Positions 1 to 10,059 of a DNA stretch of 64,000 nucleotides are shown here, piece by piece; positions within the stretch are counted from its first letter, which is position 1; each line of letters opens with the position of its first letter. Location: positions 3,154,001 through 3,218,000 of the forward strand of contig NZ_CP125968.1 of NCBI RefSeq assembly GCF_030067815.1, in the 5' to 3' direction. The notes beneath the pieces are model-generated. The model did no database searches. It saw nothing but the letters and a program-made list of their open reading frames with translations, and was not told the origin of the DNA. The stretch is from Sporosarcina thermotolerans. GTDB lineage: Bacteria; Bacillota; Bacilli; Bacillales_A; Planococcaceae. The translations under genes were made by a program, and so were the position numbers.

Positions 1-812
1 TTGAGCGTTCTGCATATAAGCAAAGATTGAATCATCAGGCAACAAACTTCCCGCCACTTTGGCAACAGCACGTAAATACCCACCAGGATTACCTCTAACG
101 TCAATAATAAGAGCCTCTGCACCGCCGGCAATCATATCATCGGTCGCTTTTTTCCATTCAGCGGCCGTTTCATCGCCAAACATTGTCAATGCTATGTAAC
201 CGAATTTCTTGCCCCGCTCTTCCATTAACTCAGCCGATACGGTCTTAACCGGAATTACATCACGCATCACTTTCAACTCAAGATGCTTGCCTAAATCCGG
301 CCGGTAGATCGTCAAACTGACGGTAGTCCCTTCCTTGCCTTTGATTTTTTTGACGACATCTTGAAGTGTCATCCCGCCTAACGGCTCGCCGTTAATACGT
401 ACAATCTCATCGTAAGGTTGTAGGCCCGCCTTTTCTGCCGGAGATCCTTTAACTGGAGCAACAATGATATACTTTCCACCCGACCGAGTAATTTCAGCTC
501 CGATTCCCAACTTTTCACCAGCTAACGATTCCCGATGCGAAGCGGCCTCTTCCTTAGAAGATACGTCGAATACGGATCACCGATTGTATCCGCCATTCCT
601 CGCAATGCACCCTCAATTAGCCTGTCCCCTTCGACCTGGTACACCGTATTCTCCTGGATGATGTTATACGCCTCATTAATAACAGGGAACATTTCCTTCA
701 TTGCCACGTCCGCATTTTTCCCTTTTTCAGATGAACAGCCGTCCAGCACCAAAAATAGACCTGTTGCTATCACAGCTAATAATGCGAACACAAAAAAACG
801 GCTTCTGCGCAT
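1..812 (-). CDS. ctpB: S41 family carboxy-terminal processing peptidase CtpB (3' part beyond window, frameshifted)
   Basis: Secreted or membrane-anchored serine protease of the CtpA/CtpB family; B. subtilis CtpB takes part in SpoIVFB/sigma-K signalling during sporulation. Seen: hydrophobic signal with a lipobox-like LDGC near residue 26, an N-terminal helical region ending GDPYSTYL, then in another frame a PDZ domain (GIGAEI, GSPAEKAGL, DEIVRINGEPL) and the start of the S41 core (ALIIDVRGNPGGYL). The catalytic Ser/Lys lie beyond position 1. The reading frame breaks near 555-563, where CTTCTAAGG appears for an expected CTTTCTAAGG (one T missing). The start at 812 has GGAGGGAAG upstream. ctpB follows ftsX in B. 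subtilis, which supports the name. The break is probably a sequencing indel. Confidence 0.85.
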
Positions 813-883
813 CGATAACTTCCCTCCTCCGTTTACTATATGAACGAAGCGGGGCTGTTACGACAACAGAAAACCGTATTTTG

Positions 884-1477
884 TCAATCAAGGTCTTGGA
901 CAAGTCTTTCCATCATCGATTCATCCATTGGTCCGACAAGCACATGCGCAATCGTACCGTCCGTATTCAGAATATATGTCGTTGGAATCCTGAATGCCTG
1001 ATAAGATTCCCCGACCACACCTAATTCGTCCAACGGAATTGGAAATGTCAATCCGTATGAATCCACAAATTCCTGAACAGCTTTCACTCCACGATGTTCA
1101 TCAGTCGTCAAATTGACTGCCAAAATTTCCACATTATCCTTTTCGGCAGAATTCTTGTAGTAGTTCTGCATATGCGGCATTTCCGCTTTACATGGCGGAC
1201 ACCAAGTCGCCCAGAAATTCAGGATGACCTTCTTCCCTTTCAAGTCAGAAAGCTTAACCATATCTCCAGTCACTGTCGTCAATTCAAAATCGGGAGGCAA
1301 GTCCCCCTGCCTTAAACCGACATCTTCCATCGCGACTTCGGATCCTACTCCGGACTCAACCAAAACGCCGGCTGTAGCAATCGGGTCTACCTTCTTCAAA
1401 TTCGTACTGATCATGATCACAACCATCGAGCCAATGAGCAACGCAGCAATTATGTATCCAATCACTTTCTTATTCAA
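884..1477 (-). CDS. TlpA/ResA-like membrane-anchored thiol-disulfide oxidoreductase
   Basis: Extracytoplasmic thioredoxin-fold protein that reduces or exchanges disulfides, in this family often for cytochrome c maturation or spore/envelope proteins. Seen: one N-terminal transmembrane anchor (residues 5-24), a linker, then an AhpC/TSA-Redoxin fold with the active site WCPPC at residues 92-96 and the family cis-Pro segment FRIPTTYI. Length is 197 residues. The start is TTG, preceded by GGGGGAGCG, and it overlaps the upstream membrane gene by 8 nt, so the two are one operon. ResA, StoA and YneN are all possible equivalents; the sequence does not decide between them. Confidence 0.85.
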   Translation of the reverse strand: MNKKVIGYIIAALLIGSMVVIMISTNLKKVDPIATAGVLVESGVGSEVAMEDVGLRQGDLPPDFELTTVTGDMVKLSDLKGKKVILNFWATWCPPCKAEMPHMQNYYKNSAEKDNVEILAVNLTTDEHRGVKAVQEFVDSYGLTFPIPLDELGVVGESYQAFRIPTTYILNTDGTIAHVLVGPMDESMMERLVQDLD

Positions 1478-2123
1478 ATCCGCTCCCCCGTTCTGTTTGG
1501 ACTTTTGTAACCTTGAAAATCGCTATAAAAAATACGCCGATAATAAGCGTTATGAAAAGTGGTGGATTCAGCAATCCTTTTGGCTGAATCGTGGCCACAA
1601 AAATATGCGCCGCCATAAATAACATTGATATCAGGGCAATATGATCCCCTATTTGTTCAATTCTCCAGACAAAAAATGTTAGGGCAATAAAGATAACTAC
1701 AGTACCAATTCCAGCGATCAAACTTCCTTTATTCAACAACACCATCATTACCTGAAATATAGTCTGCACCGTAACGGCCCCTGTGAATAAAGCAACGAGA
1801 GATTCCTTATCCACTTTTCCCCTTATCCAATCAAACCAAATTCGACCGGCAACGAAAAGCAGTCCAAGACAGAACCCAGTAAATCCCCCATTGAAATAAA
1901 CAATGGAAATAGGCGCCCGGATCACCGTACTGAAATCAGTAATGATCACCGATAACTTCCAAATGATAATTATATAAAACACCGCATCACTAAACAGCGT
2001 GGCTGAAACTTTTCCAAGCCTTAAGCGAATAATACTATATGCAATTATAAAGGCAACAATGAGTGCAATCCAGTTGGATGGCACCGTGATATTACCAATT
2101 ACGTAAAGTTTCGTAACAAGCAT
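1470..2123 (-). CDS. polytopic membrane protein, partner of the TlpA-like gene
   Basis: I do not recognise this family with certainty. The 217-residue protein is almost wholly hydrophobic, with about six to seven predicted membrane segments and short charged loops (RLRLGK, WIRGKVDKE, RIEQ). It has a good ribosome site (AAAGGAG) and its stop overlaps the start of the TlpA-like redoxin by 8 nt, so both are translated together. Membrane partners of such redoxins are often CcdA-like electron carriers, but no conserved Cys pair is visible here, so that role is not supported. Confidence 0.7.
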   Translation of the reverse strand: MLVTKLYVIGNITVPSNWIALIVAFIIAYSIIRLRLGKVSATLFSDAVFYIIIIWKLSVIITDFSTVIRAPISIVYFNGGFTGFCLGLLFVAGRIWFDWIRGKVDKESLVALFTGAVTVQTIFQVMMVLLNKGSLIAGIGTVVIFIALTFFVWRIEQIGDHIALISMLFMAAHIFVATIQPKGLLNPPLFITLIIGVFFIAIFKVTKVQTERGSGFE

Positions 2124-2324
2124 CCGGAAAACTCCTTTATCCTTATACCACCTATGGTAGATGAAAGACCAACAAATTGCGAGAGGCTAACTTGTAGTTT
2201 AAAGAAGAAAAGGTAAATATTTGTGAAGTTTTAGCCATAAGTCGTTAGTGTCCCCGGAAAACAAGAAAGTCTCATCGCGAATTCGAAAGGTCTACCCGCA
2301 ACCTCCCCACTTCCAAACTCCATA

Positions 2325-2354
2325 AAAAATCCGCCGGGAAAGGGCGGATTTCAA
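2325..2354 (-). terminator. rho-independent terminator of the ftsE-ftsX-M23 operon
   Basis: Stem AAATCCGCC / GGCGGATTT with a 7-nt loop, followed on the minus strand by a T run, directly after the M23 peptidase stop codon. Confidence 0.85.
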
Positions 2355-3638
2355 TTAAAACGATACATATCGTAATGGATTTACTGCACTTGGACCGGAC
2401 GCTGTCCAGTTACCTATATGCACTTCGAAATGAAGATGTGGGCCTGTTGAGTTCCCGGAATTGCCAAGTGCACCAATGCGGGTACCTTTATCGACAACCT
2501 GTCCTACACTCACATTGATTTTCGATAAATGTCCGTACACTGTTGTGAAAATGCTACCATTCGATGAGTGGGTGACCATGATCACATTTCCATAACCGCC
2601 CATTTGCCCTGCATAGGAAACGACTCCGTCCGCTGCAGATACAACTGGTGTTCCAATTGAATTGGCAACATCAGTTCCACGATGTTGACGTTTAGTTTTG
2701 AAAATCGGATGCACTCGCCATCCGAAGTGTGAAGAGACCCTACCGTTTGCCGGTCTTGTCCAAAAACCGCTGGACACGTTGGGCAATGCTCCCGGTTTAT
2801 TCGCAGCTGCAGCCGCCGCAGCTTTCCGTTTACGCTCTTCCTCTTGTCGGGCTAATTCTGCGATACGCTTCTGTTCGGCAATCACTGCTTTTTCAAGCTC
2901 TGCCTCAACTTCAATCGTATCATGGTACTCTTCTTCAAGATCTTTCTTTTCTAAAGAAAGCTTTTCCTGTTCAGCTTCCAATTGATCAATCAATTGGCTT
3001 TTCTCTTTTTTCTGTGCCTCAAGTGAAGCTTTCAATTTTTCCAATTGCGCTTTGCTTTCTTCCAACTCTCCTAGTTTCTTTTCTACAAGCGCTTTCTCTA
3101 CTTCAAGCTGGTCGATATCTTCCTGTTGCCTGCGCATAATATCACGGTCAGCATCCATCAATGTTGTAACCGCAGAAAAACGGTCAATGAAGTCCGCAAA
3201 GCTATTTGCACCAAGCAGGACATCCAAGTAACTCACTTGGCTTCCCTTTACCTGCATTGCACGAACGCGTTCACGAAGCACCACATCACGCTCTTCAATT
3301 TTCTTTTCCAAATCTGCAATAGATTCTTTTAATATATCAATCTCTTCATTCGTTTGATTGATACTATCGATGACTTTGTTCATATTCGCATTTGTTTCTT
3401 CGATTTCTTTATTCAATGAAAGAATTTGTTTCATAAAGTCTTCAATTTTAGCTTCAATCTTTTTAATCTCGTTTTCTTTCGTTTGAATGTCAGATTTAAG
3501 GTCATTCTTTTTTATCTCATTCTGCTTTTGTTCTTTCTTTAATTCATTTAACTTACTTGCCAGGACTCCTGTTTCCCCGATAAATGATGTAAACATGAAT
3601 ACCGCAATAATACTCACCAAAAACCATCTGCGCTTCAT
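2355..3638 (-). CDS. coiled-coil M23 (LytM) peptidoglycan hydrolase linked to FtsEX
   Basis: Secreted murein endopeptidase or hydrolase activator. Seen: signal peptide (residues 1-28), about 230 residues of Lys/Glu-rich coiled coil, an Ala-rich linker, and a C-terminal M23 domain with the zinc ligands HRGTD and the HLHFE motif (HxH). The architecture is that of EnvC/PcsB-type division hydrolases driven by FtsEX. It lies 20 nt downstream of ftsX in the same operon, so ATP hydrolysis by FtsE probably gates its activity through FtsX. In B. subtilis the FtsEX client CwlO is an NlpC/P60 enzyme encoded elsewhere; here an M23 enzyme is tied directly to ftsEX. The start chosen is ATG at 3638 (AAAGGGGG upstream), not the TTG one codon earlier. 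Confidence 0.88.
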   Translation of the reverse strand: MKRRWFLVSIIAVFMFTSFIGETGVLASKLNELKKEQKQNEIKKNDLKSDIQTKENEIKKIEAKIEDFMKQILSLNKEIEETNANMNKVIDSINQTNEEIDILKESIADLEKKIEERDVVLRERVRAMQVKGSQVSYLDVLLGANSFADFIDRFSAVTTLMDADRDIMRRQQEDIDQLEVEKALVEKKLGELEESKAQLEKLKASLEAQKKEKSQLIDQLEAEQEKLSLEKKDLEEEYHDTIEVEAELEKAVIAEQKRIAELARQEEERKRKAAAAAAANKPGALPNVSSGFWTRPANGRVSSHFGWRVHPIFKTKRQHRGTDVANSIGTPVVSAADGVVSYAGQMGGYGNVIMVTHSSNGSIFTTVYGHLSKINVSVGQVVDKGTRIGALGNSGNSTGPHLHFEVHIGNWTASGPSAVNPLRYVSF

Positions 3639-3658
3639 CAAATTTTCATTTTCCCCCT

Positions 3659-4579
3659 TTAGGCTATGCTGGTAGACAACAACATTCCCAATCTATTAGG
3701 CTCTAAGAAATTTACGAACAGACATAAAACTACCCATACTCCGATAAAGATTCCCATGAATAGAAGAAGTCCATTTACCTGGTAGATGAACGGTGTAGCG
3801 TTCAATAATTGGAATAGCTCGTTTTGTAATCTCGGTTCCCATTGTTGGTACAGTTCATAATACGAAACTGAAATGACTATCATCGGAATGATTGAACCAA
3901 GTACGCCAAGCCAAATTCCTTCCAACACGAATGGGACTCGTACAAAACTATTTGTTGCACCTACTAATTTCATAATCTCAATTTCCCTACCTCTCGCCAC
4001 AATGGTAAGTCGGATAGTATTTGAAATTAAAAACATAGCTGTGAACAATAATGCGAGAATGAGCCCCATTCCAATATTCCTACTTATAGTAAGTACATTG
4101 AAAAGCTTCTCGACTTTTCCTTCCCCATAAACGACCTTATACGTGTTGTTATATTTATCGATTTTCAAGGCAATCTCGGCAGTTCTATGAGGGTCCGTCG
4201 CTTTGACGTAAAACGCATCTCCTAAAGGATTGCTTTGCTTATATAAATTAAGTTCATCACCAAAAGACTTGATCATCTTGTCTAACTCTTCATCCCGCGT
4301 GGCGTAAATAATACTTGCCACGCCCGAGGTTGCTTTGATCTCTTTTTCCAACTGTTTAACCGCTTCGGCATCTGCTGCAGGTTCCGCAATTACTTTTATT
4401 TCAACGTCATTCTCAAGATTATCCGCCAATTGATTCAAGTTCATCATAATGACGATGAACACCCCGACTAACAGAAGTGTAACAGTTACTGCACTGACAG
4501 AGGCGAAGGTCATCCAGCTGTTACGTCCGAGGCTTTTAAGGCTTTCCCTGATATGTCGCCCCAATGTCCTAGCTTTCAT
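3659..4579 (-). CDS. ftsX: cell division ABC transporter permease FtsX
   Basis: Membrane subunit of FtsEX, which transmits FtsE ATP hydrolysis to peptidoglycan hydrolases at the cell surface. Seen: the conserved N-terminus RTLGRHIRESLKSLGRNSW, TM1 (FASVSAVTVTLLLVGVFI), a large extracellular loop with the family motif around IIYATRDEELDKM, then three further TM segments typical of the FtsX/MacB permease fold. I chose the ATG at 4579 (MKARTLG, 306 residues) because it matches the family N-terminus; it overlaps the ftsE end by 11 nt, so translation is coupled. Confidence 0.93.
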   Translation of the reverse strand: MKARTLGRHIRESLKSLGRNSWMTFASVSAVTVTLLLVGVFIVIMMNLNQLADNLENDVEIKVIAEPAADAEAVKQLEKEIKATSGVASIIYATRDEELDKMIKSFGDELNLYKQSNPLGDAFYVKATDPHRTAEIALKIDKYNNTYKVVYGEGKVEKLFNVLTISRNIGMGLILALLFTAMFLISNTIRLTIVARGREIEIMKLVGATNSFVRVPFVLEGIWLGVLGSIIPMIVISVSYYELYQQWEPRLQNELFQLLNATPFIYQVNGLLLFMGIFIGVWVVLCLFVNFLEPNRLGMLLSTSIA

Positions 4580-5255
4580 AACCGTAAACCCCTTCATATT
4601 CATCTCTCGTGATCATCCCGCCATCGACGACGAGTACACGGTGTCTGATTGTATTCACTATTTCCTTATTATGCGTGGCCATGACAATTGTCGTGCCCCG
4701 CGCATTAATTTGTTCAAAGATCTTCATGATTTCCCAAGAAGTATCTGGATCCAAGTTTCCTGTAGGCTCGTCCGCAATGACGACCTTCGGAACATTGACG
4801 ATGGAACGTGCAATGGATACCCTCTGCTGTTCTCCACCAGACAATTCATTCGGAAACATTCTGGCTTTTTGCGTCAATCCGACAAGCGCCAAAACGTCAT
4901 TCACTTTTTTGCGAATTTGTTTAGGAGATTCCTCTATTACTTCCAACGCAAAAGCTACATTCTCGTAAACATTCAACTTAGGAAGTAGTTTAAAGTCTTG
5001 GAAAACAACACCAATCTGCCTTCTTAAATAAGGGACTCTTTTGTTCCTTAATGTTGCAAGATTAATGCCATTGACTAGTATGTCACCTTTTGTAGGACTT
5101 TCCTCTCTGTACATCATTTTGATGAACGTTGATTTCCCCGCCCCACTTGGCCCGACGACGTAAACAAACTCCCCACGACCGATTTCGACATTGATGCCAT
5201 TAGCAGCAACAACACCGTTTGGATATTTTTTATATACATCTTTCATCACAATCAT
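4569..5255 (-). CDS. ftsE: cell division ATP-binding protein FtsE
   Basis: ATPase of the FtsEX complex. Seen in 228 residues: Walker A GPSGAGKST (about residue 35), Q-loop VFQDFKLLP, ABC signature LSGGEQQRV, Walker B VVIADEPTG, H-loop ATHNKE. Full length for FtsE, which normally starts MI(E/V)M as here. It is first gene of the ftsE-ftsX-M23 operon; the 229-nt gap before it holds the terminator of cccB, so a promoter for the operon should lie at about 5270-5430. Confidence 0.95.
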   Translation of the reverse strand: MIVMKDVYKKYPNGVVAANGINVEIGRGEFVYVVGPSGAGKSTFIKMMYREESPTKGDILVNGINLATLRNKRVPYLRRQIGVVFQDFKLLPKLNVYENVAFALEVIEESPKQIRKKVNDVLALVGLTQKARMFPNELSGGEQQRVSIARSIVNVPKVVIADEPTGNLDPDTSWEIMKIFEQINARGTTIVMATHNKEIVNTIRHRVLVVDGGMITRDEYEGVYGYES

Positions 5256-5435
5256 TTGAAAACCACCTGAATATTATTGTATTCCACATTTTTTTCCCGA
5301 CAACCACATTATAACATGCATAAGCACTGCGAGTATTACAGATTTATTTCATTTGGTTCGACAGAGTACCACATTTTTTTCAATCTGTAAATAAAGTTCA
5401 TTGTTTGGATTATTTTGGTAAATAATTTTAGCTAT

Positions 5436-5472
5436 AAAAAAACGCAATAGGCAGGTTTGCCCATTGCGTTTG
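5436..5472 (-). terminator. terminator of cccB
   Basis: Minus-strand stem AACGCAAT / ATTGCGTT around a loop of about 14 nt, followed by a seven-T run, 12 nt after the cccB stop. Confidence 0.85.
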
Positions 5473-5484
5473 TTACTTAACGTA

Positions 5485-5808
5485 TTATTTCTTTTCAGAT
5501 AGCCACTTTGCAACAGCATCCAAATCTTCGCCTTTGATTAGACCGCCAGGCATACCATTTCTACCGTTTTGGATAATATCGTGAATTTCAGCTTCTGATA
5601 ACTCAGAACCGATATTCGCTAAAGCCGGGGCTGTTCCGCGTCCTTCAAGATTCCCACCATGACAGCTTGCGCAGCTTGCTTGGAAAACTTTATCTGCGTC
5701 TACACCGGCAGTACTGCCATTGCCATTGTTGCTCGCATTGTTTCCACCGCCACATGCACCAAGTACAAGTGCTGCTCCAAACATAACTCCTAAAAGCTTG
5801 TTCTTCAT
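5485..5808 (-). CDS. cccB: cytochrome c551, membrane lipoprotein
   Basis: Small electron carrier on the outer face of the membrane. Seen: lipoprotein signal with lipobox LGAC (Cys19), a Gly/Asn-rich flexible linker, the heme attachment site CASCH (residues 46-50), and the likely axial Met in NGMPGG. The 107-residue product matches CccB/c551 of Bacillus. The start at 5808 is fixed by GGAGGAAAAA just upstream; a longer frame reaching 5934 lacks a signal and a ribosome site. Its place between prfB and ftsE is the conserved one. Confidence 0.93.
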   Translation of the reverse strand: MKNKLLGVMFGAALVLGACGGGNNASNNGNGSTAGVDADKVFQASCASCHGGNLEGRGTAPALANIGSELSEAEIHDIIQNGRNGMPGGLIKGEDLDAVAKWLSEKK

Positions 5809-5991
5809 TGTTTTTCCTCCTGTCATTAAAAGCTCTGCTACATTCCTTAGTATACCAAAGGAACCGGATCGTAAACTTCCGTCCAACCTGTTCATATTTA
5901 TCAAATTTATGACAAATTGGAAGGTTTTTCTCAAGCTTCATACTTCCCTTTACCTTTTACTATACACCTAAATGAAAATTTTAAACTCAAA

Positions 5992-6022
5992 ATAAAAAAG
6001 CGCACCGAAGTGCACTTTTTTG
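5992..6022 (-). terminator. terminator of prfB
   Basis: Minus-strand stem AAGTGCAC-TTCG-GTGCGCTT with a T run, 6 nt after the prfB stop; a stable TTCG tetraloop. Confidence 0.9.
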
Positions 6023-6028
6023 TCTGTC

Positions 6029-7133
6029 TTATGAAATTCTAGAGCGTAAATACGCATTGATGAACAGGTCGATTTCTCCGTCCATGACAGCACCAACGTT
6101 ACCTGTTTCCTCATTCGTACGGTGATCTTTAACCATGGAATATGGGTGGAATACATAAGAACGGATTTGGCTTCCCCAACCGATTTCTTTTTGCTCTCCA
6201 CGGATTTCAAGAAGTCTTGCCTCTTCTTCCTCGCGTTTGATTTGATAAATTTTCGCTTTCAACAAGTTGATGGCGCGTTCACGGTTTTTGATTTGTGACC
6301 GTTCTGTTTGACAGGTAACGATTGCACCTGTCGGGATATGCGTCATACGGACTGCTGAATCAGTCGTGTTGACGTGCTGTCCGCCCGCTCCACTTGAACG
6401 GTATGTGTCGACTTTTACGTCTTCCATTTTCAAGTCAATATCGACGTCACCGTCAAATTCAGGCATGACTTCGATTGATGAAAATGACGTATGACGTCTA
6501 CCTGACGAATCAAAAGGCGAAATACGTACAAGACGGTGAACGCCTTTTTCGGCTTTCAAATAGCCATATGCATTATGTCCTTTAATCGATAGTGTGACCG
6601 ATTTGACACCCGCTTCATCACCCGCCTGATAATCAAGCGTTTCTACTTTGAAGCCTTGGTGCTCGGCCCAACGTGTGTACATGCGAAGCAGCATGGATGC
6701 CCAGTCCTGGGATTCCGTTCCGCCTGCGCCTGAATGGATTTCAAGGACTGCATTGCTTCTATCGTATTCATCACTCAAAAGCATTTGGAGATCGAAGTCT
6801 TCCATTTTTTTCTTGAATTCTTTTAGTTCGGCAAAGAGCTCTTCTTGTAACTCTTCATCGGCTTCTTCACGAAGCAATTCCAATGTCATTTCAAGATTTT
6901 CTTGCGTGTCGTTGAGTTCGTTAAATTCACCGACTGTATCTTTCAATGCATTCGATTCGGAAATGACTTTTTGCGCGGAATCCTGGTTATCCCAGAAGCC
7001 TGGCTCAAGCATGATTTCGTCGAGTTCTTGCATACGTGCCTCTTTGTTTTCTAAGTCAAAGAGACCCCCTGAAGTCCGCTAATTTCTTAGCTGTTTTGTC
7101 AAGCTCGTTCCGAACATCGGATAATTCCATCAT
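6029..7133 (-). CDS. prfB: peptide chain release factor 2 (programmed +1 frameshift)
   Basis: Releases peptides at UGA and UAA codons. Two frames join: residues 1-24 ([11 protein letters not shown]...DFRGSL) end at an in-frame TGA at 7056-7058, and the rest continues in the +1 frame ([14 protein letters not shown]...). The second part has the RF2 features: GGQ loop ([10 protein letters not shown], here GAGGQ) and SPF anticodon-like motif ([11 protein letters not shown]). Start ATG 7133 after AGGAGGAAACAACT. The gene lies 105 nt downstream of secA, as in B. subtilis. The frame break is the known autoregulatory site, not damage. Confidence 0.95.
7056..7070 (-). promoter_or_regulatory. prfB programmed frameshift site
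   Basis: On the minus strand AGGGGG (Shine-Dalgarno-like, 7065-7070) lies 3 nt before the slippery CTT TGA C. This is the classic RF2 arrangement: low RF2 makes ribosomes pause at UGA and slip +1. Confidence 0.95.
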
Positions 7134-7159
7134 AGTTGTTTCCTCCTGAAAGTAAATAA

Positions 7160-7212
7160 AATGAAAACTTCCATCAGTAAAACGCAATCTGCGTAATACC
7201 GATGGGAAGTTA
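7160..7212 (-). terminator. hairpin between secA and prfB
   Basis: Minus-strand arms AACTTCCCATC and GATGGAAGTT enclose about 25 nt and are followed by a T-rich stretch. A likely partial terminator or attenuator separating secA from prfB. Confidence 0.55.
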
Positions 7213-7237
7213 ATATTACATGTTATATGACTATTTG

Positions 7238-9745
7238 TCAGCCTTTGCCATGGCAGTTTTTGTACTTTTTGCCGCTTCCGCAAGGGCATGGGTCGTTACG
7301 GCCGATGTTGACTGCGCGGCGGACAGGTTTTTTAGTAACTTTTTCGCCATCCTCTTTTGGATTGACGGCCTGACCTTTTACAACTTCTTCACGCTCTAAG
7401 TTGTTGCGGATTTCAGCTTTCATCACATATTTTGATGCATCATTTTCAATAGATGCTACCATATCCTCAAACATGGAGAAACCTTCAGCCTGGTACTCAC
7501 GTAGTGGATCAGTTTGACCGTAAGCACGTAAGTGGATTCCGTGACGTAATTGGTCCATTGCGTCAATATGATCCGTCCACTTCGAATCGATTGCGCGGAG
7601 TAGGATGACCTTCTCGAACTCACGCATGCGGTCATCCGACATTTCGGCTTCCTTCTCATTATATCGTTCAATGACCGCATCGTGAATTAAAGTTTTCAAT
7701 TCTTCCGCGGATTTCCCTTCCAATTGAGCGACAGTTAGACGACCTTCCGGCAAAAGGTTTGCCCCAAGGAAATCTTCAAGTCCTTTCAAATTCCATTCAG
7801 CATCTTTTTCATCCGGTGCATGCATTGCAATGACTCGATCGATGACATTTGATAACATGCCTTCGAGTATTTCACGGATATTTTCGGATGCAAGAACTTC
7901 ATTACGTTCTTTATAAATGATTTCACGTTGTTGGCGCAATACATCATCATATTGCAGCAAACGTTTCCGGGAATCGAAGTTATTCCCTTCCACACGTTTT
8001 TGTGCAGATTCAACTGAACGTGACACCATTTTTGATTGGATTGGCGTCGTATCGTCCATACCAAGCTTCGTCATCATGCCTTTCATTTGCTCAGAACCAA
8101 AACGGCGCATCAATTCATCTTCAAGGGAAAGGTAGAACTGAGTGACACCTGGATCTCCTTGACGGCCTGAACGACCACGAAGCTGGTTATCGATCCGTCG
8201 TGATTCATGTCGCTCTGTACCGATTACTGCGAGTCCACCAAGGTCTTGAACACCTTCACCAAGCTTGATGTCCGTACCACGGCCCGCCATGTTCGTTGCA
8301 ATTGTAACGGCGCCTTTTTGACCTGCTTCCAAAATGATATCCGCTTCACGACCATGGTTTTTCGCATTCAATACATTATGTGGAATACCGTACTTTTTCA
8401 AGTAATTCGAGATGATTTCAGATGTTTCAATCGCTACTGTACCAACGAGAACCGGTTGCCCTTTTTTATGGCGCTCCCGAATATCCTCAGCAACAGCCTT
8501 GTATTTTCCATCCATCGATGCATAGATCAAATCCGGACGGTCATCACGCGCGATTGGTCGGTTCGTCGGAATGGCAATGACATTCATATTGTAAATATTA
8601 CGGAATTCTTCCTCTTCCGTTTTTGCAGTACCCGTCATCCCGGAGAGCTTGTCATACATTCTGAAGAAGTTCTGGAAAGTGATTGTCGCAAGCGTCATCG
8701 TTTCATTTTGAACTTCCAAGCCTTCCTTCGCTTCGATTGCCTGATGCAAGCCATCACTGTAACGACGGCCGCTCATCAAACGACCTGTGAATGAATCGAC
8801 GATAACTACTTCGCCTTCCTGGACGACATAATCGACGTCAATATGCATACTTGCATGGGCTTTCAATGATTGGTTGATCGCATGGTTTAACGTAACATGC
8901 TGCAAATCAAACAAGTTTTCGATGCCGAAAGCTTTTTCGGCTTTATCAACACCGGATTCCGTCAGTACGACGCCCTTCGTTGATTCGTCATAGGAATAAT
9001 CCTCTTCTTTTTTCAACGTCATGACAAAACGGTTAGCCAAACGGTAAAGCTCGGCCGATTTAGCCGCCTGTCCTGAAATGATCAAAGGCGTACGCGCTTC
9101 ATCGATCAAAATTGAGTCAACTTCGTCAATGACCGCATAATGAAGCGGCCGTTGCACTTTATGTTCATCATATAAAACCATGTTGTCACGTAAATAGTCG
9201 AATCCAAGCTCATTATTCGTTGTATACGTAATGTCAGCAGTATATGCTTCGCGCTTTTCCTCTTTTGACAAGCTGTTCAAGTTCAAGCCTACAGTCAGTC
9301 CAAGGAATTCAAATAGCTCTCCCATTTCATTCGCATCACGGCTTGCAAGGTATTCGTTCACCGTTACGACATGGACGCCTTTTCCTTCAAGTGCATTTAA
9401 ATAAACGGAGAGTGTTGAAGTCAATGTTTTACCTTCACCGGTCTTCATCTCCGCGATATTTCCTTCATTCAACGCGGCAGCACCCATGATTTGTACACGG
9501 AACGGATACATGCCAAGGACGCGTCGTGAAGCTTCACGGACGACTGCAAATGCTTCTGGCTGGATTTCTTCAATTGTTTCACCATTTGCAACTCGCTCTT
9601 GGAATTCTGCCGTTTTCTCTTTTAACTGCTCATCGGAAAGTTGTTCCATTTCCGCAGCATGGGATTCAACGTTATCTGCAATTTTTTCAAGACGTTTTAA
9701 ATCTCTTTTATTCGGATCAAACATTTTATTCAATACGCCAAGCAT
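7238..9745 (-). CDS. secA: preprotein translocase ATPase SecA
   Basis: Motor that pushes preproteins through SecYEG. 835 residues, intact. Seen: N-terminal DEAD-type motor with Walker A TGEGKT (about residues 103-108), DEVD box followed by the SecA signature [11 protein letters not shown], preprotein cross-linking domain, second RecA fold ([19 protein letters not shown]), helical scaffold, and a C-terminal zinc tail [14 protein letters not shown] that binds SecB-like partners and phospholipid. Start ATG 9745 after GAGGATG. Position between hpf and prfB is the conserved one. Confidence 0.97.
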   Translation of the reverse strand: MLGVLNKMFDPNKRDLKRLEKIADNVESHAAEMEQLSDEQLKEKTAEFQERVANGETIEEIQPEAFAVVREASRRVLGMYPFRVQIMGAAALNEGNIAEMKTGEGKTLTSTLSVYLNALEGKGVHVVTVNEYLASRDANEMGELFEFLGLTVGLNLNSLSKEEKREAYTADITYTTNNELGFDYLRDNMVLYDEHKVQRPLHYAVIDEVDSILIDEARTPLIISGQAAKSAELYRLANRFVMTLKKEEDYSYDESTKGVVLTESGVDKAEKAFGIENLFDLQHVTLNHAINQSLKAHASMHIDVDYVVQEGEVVIVDSFTGRLMSGRRYSDGLHQAIEAKEGLEVQNETMTLATITFQNFFRMYDKLSGMTGTAKTEEEEFRNIYNMNVIAIPTNRPIARDDRPDLIYASMDGKYKAVAEDIRERHKKGQPVLVGTVAIETSEIISNYLKKYGIPHNVLNAKNHGREADIILEAGQKGAVTIATNMAGRGTDIKLGEGVQDLGGLAVIGTERHESRRIDNQLRGRSGRQGDPGVTQFYLSLEDELMRRFGSEQMKGMMTKLGMDDTTPIQSKMVSRSVESAQKRVEGNNFDSRKRLLQYDDVLRQQREIIYKERNEVLASENIREILEGMLSNVIDRVIAMHAPDEKDAEWNLKGLEDFLGANLLPEGRLTVAQLEGKSAEELKTLIHDAVIERYNEKEAEMSDDRMREFEKVILLRAIDSKWTDHIDAMDQLRHGIHLRAYGQTDPLREYQAEGFSMFEDMVASIENDASKYVMKAEIRNNLEREEVVKGQAVNPKEDGEKVTKKPVRRAVNIGRNDPCPCGSGKKYKNCHGKG

Positions 9746-9870
9746 TTAGGTCACATCCTCATTAAGTTCACCCTTCATTTTAACATTGTAAAAAGCACCG
9801 TGCAAATAGTCGGAGCAATTTGTAAAGGGTTTATTTTAAATATATCAATAGATTAACATATAAATAAACC

Positions 9871-9994
9871 GTTGCTTTCCGTTTCAGGCGGACGCTTTCC
9901 GGGGCACGGCTTCAATCTCCTCGTCGCTTCGCTCCTGCGGGGCTTTCAGCTCGCGCTGTTCCCCCTGGAGTCGCCGCCTTCCACTCCAAGCAAC
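9871..9994. repeat. GC-rich MITE-like repeat, copy 1
   Basis: A 124-nt GC-rich block in AT-rich intergenic DNA, with GTTG...CAAC ends and a core containing GGCGGACGCTTTCC, TCGCTTCGCTCCTGCGGG and TCGCCGCCTTCC that can fold on itself. The same words recur at 27412-27602. No credible gene is in it. The 354-nt gap between hpf and secA otherwise holds only the hpf terminator and, presumably, the secA promoter. Confidence 0.8.
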
Positions 9995-10059
9995 TAATTT
10001 CTGTCTACATATATTGGACGGTTCTAAAAATGGGGCAAGTTTCCCCACGAAATATTCAA

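Noticed and set aside
6029..7133. prfB as a broken gene
   Set aside because: The break is the classic RF2 programmed frameshift with its SD-like AGGGGG and CTTTGA site.
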